Below, in pieces: positions 12,120-12,809 of a DNA stretch of 12,809 bases. The translations under genes and the position numbers were made by a program. The DNA comes from an uncultured Bacteroidales bacterium (GTDB taxonomy: Bacteria; Bacteroidota; Bacteroidia; Bacteroidales; P3), in the NCBI GenBank assembly GCA_937915785.1, contig CALGGY010000017.1, forward strand, positions 1 through 12,809, in the 5' to 3' direction. The notes below the pieces were generated by a model. That model did no database searches and had not been told where the DNA came from. It saw nothing but the letters and a program-made list of their open reading frames with translations. Each line of letters begins with the position of its first letter. The first letter of the stretch is position 1.

Positions 12120-12809
12120 ATGCCAATACCAATTGAAATACTGTCGGTGGAACGGCCCAAGAACACGCGAGTGAAGAAGTCGGGCGAAAAATACCTTGTC
12201 ATCAAACGCACCTGCAAGCGGGTGAACGGACGCAACGTCCCGGTGGAACTCGGCACCATCGGGGAGATCGTCAACGGCAAGTACGTCGAGAAACGCAAGG
12301 AGCCACGCCACAAGGATGTGGATGTGAAGGACTACGGGGAGGTCGCGCTGTGCGACAAGTGCTGCGGGGACCTGCTTCAGGAACTGGCCGACGTGTGGGA
12401 CATCAGCGACGCCAAGCGTCTGCTGGTGATCGCGTTGCTGCGGGCCGCCTACGGGGACGTGCGCGACAGAGACCTGCGGATGCGCTACCAGACCTCGTTC
12501 CTGAGCGAGATGTACCCAGGGGTGCATCTTTCGGAGAACGCGGTGTCGGCGTTCCTGAACGAGGTCGGCGCGGCGTACTCAATGATTGTGGAGTTCATGC
12601 GCAAACGCATCTCCGCGTTCGCCGGAGGCAGGATGGTGGTTGACGGCATGCTCAAGGACTACAACTCGGAGACGGGCTCAATGTCGGAGTTCTCCCGCAA
12701 GGCGCTGCACAAGGGGAGCAAGGACGTGAGCCTGATGTACGCCTTCGACCCCGTCACGCGGGAGCCCATAGCCGCGAAGCCGTACCCGGGGAACATGCTC
12801 GACAGCACG
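12120..12809 (+). CDS. DDE transposase, IS4/IS1634-type (3' partial)
   Basis: The frame ATG at 12120 is open to the window edge: 230 codons, C-terminus missing. The protein starts MPIPIEILSVERP. It has an N-terminal segment VELGTIGEIVNGKYV as in IS1634-like transposases, a helical central region, then MVVDGMLKDYNSETGSMSEF, in which the Asp of VVDGM is a likely first catalytic residue. It continues YAFDPVTREPIAAKPYPGNM, matching the IS4-superfamily 'P....PGN..D' strand after the first Asp. The remaining catalytic residues lie beyond the window. A stop at 12078 limits the start. ATG 12120 is the only good start; GAGAG at 12113-12117 is too close to be a normal Shine-Dalgarno site. The gene is visibly more GC-rich than the flanking spacer, suggesting a mobile origin. 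Transposase is firm; the family is less so. Confidence 0.82.
   Translation, partial: MPIPIEILSVERPKNTRVKKSGEKYLVIKRTCKRVNGRNVPVELGTIGEIVNGKYVEKRKEPRHKDVDVKDYGEVALCDKCCGDLLQELADVWDISDAKRLLVIALLRAAYGDVRDRDLRMRYQTSFLSEMYPGVHLSENAVSAFLNEVGAAYSMIVEFMRKRISAFAGGRMVVDGMLKDYNSETGSMSEFSRKALHKGSKDVSLMYAFDPVTREPIAAKPYPGNMLDST

Noticed and set aside
12038..12527. Minus-strand open frames opposite the transposase
   Set aside because: They lie opposite a clear plus-strand transposase frame and have no domain of their own.

Overview
The window fits a member of the Bacteroidota, most likely a Bacteroidales-type bacterium. The giant gene ends in a type IX secretion (T9SS) gliding-motility-type C-terminal sorting domain, and carries Fn3, GLUG, Big-like and PKD-like modules typical of exported proteins of that phylum. 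I cannot name the genus.

Layout. Positions 3-11552 (+) are one reading frame of 3849 codons, already open at the left edge, so its true N-terminus and signal peptide lie outside the window. It encodes a very large modular surface protein, in this order: an Fn3-like domain (78-345); two tandem copies of a [GLUG-type beta-helix + Big-like Ig] unit (348-4253); a putative Ig domain (4254-4500); three glycine-rich domains resembling the ALK/LTK glycine-rich family, regularly interspersed with five small 'W-Y' and four 'YRITGD' modules (4506-8850); a stalk of twelve repeats of about 51 residues with paired cysteines (8883-10751); Ig/PKD-like modules (10752-11270); and the T9SS sorting domain (11274-11549). 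A strong intrinsic terminator follows at 11583-11618.

Positions 11553-12119 are non-coding. They hold the terminator, a degenerate tandem repeat of about 50 bp in four copies (11649-11851), an isolated 12-bp-stem hairpin (11928-11961), and a possible Bacteroidota -7 promoter element followed by an 18-bp perfect palindrome (12068-12094).

From 12120 to the right edge runs the first 230 codons of a GC-rich transposase of the IS4/IS1634 type, cut by the window end. It is the left part of an insertion sequence lying behind the terminator of the giant gene.

There is no multi-gene pathway here. The window is one secreted adhesin- or matrix-like giant plus a mobile element. Its most unusual aspect is the nested repeat architecture of the giant protein: a duplicated beta-helix unit, regularly spaced glycine-rich domains, and a stalk whose repeats show higher-order block duplication.
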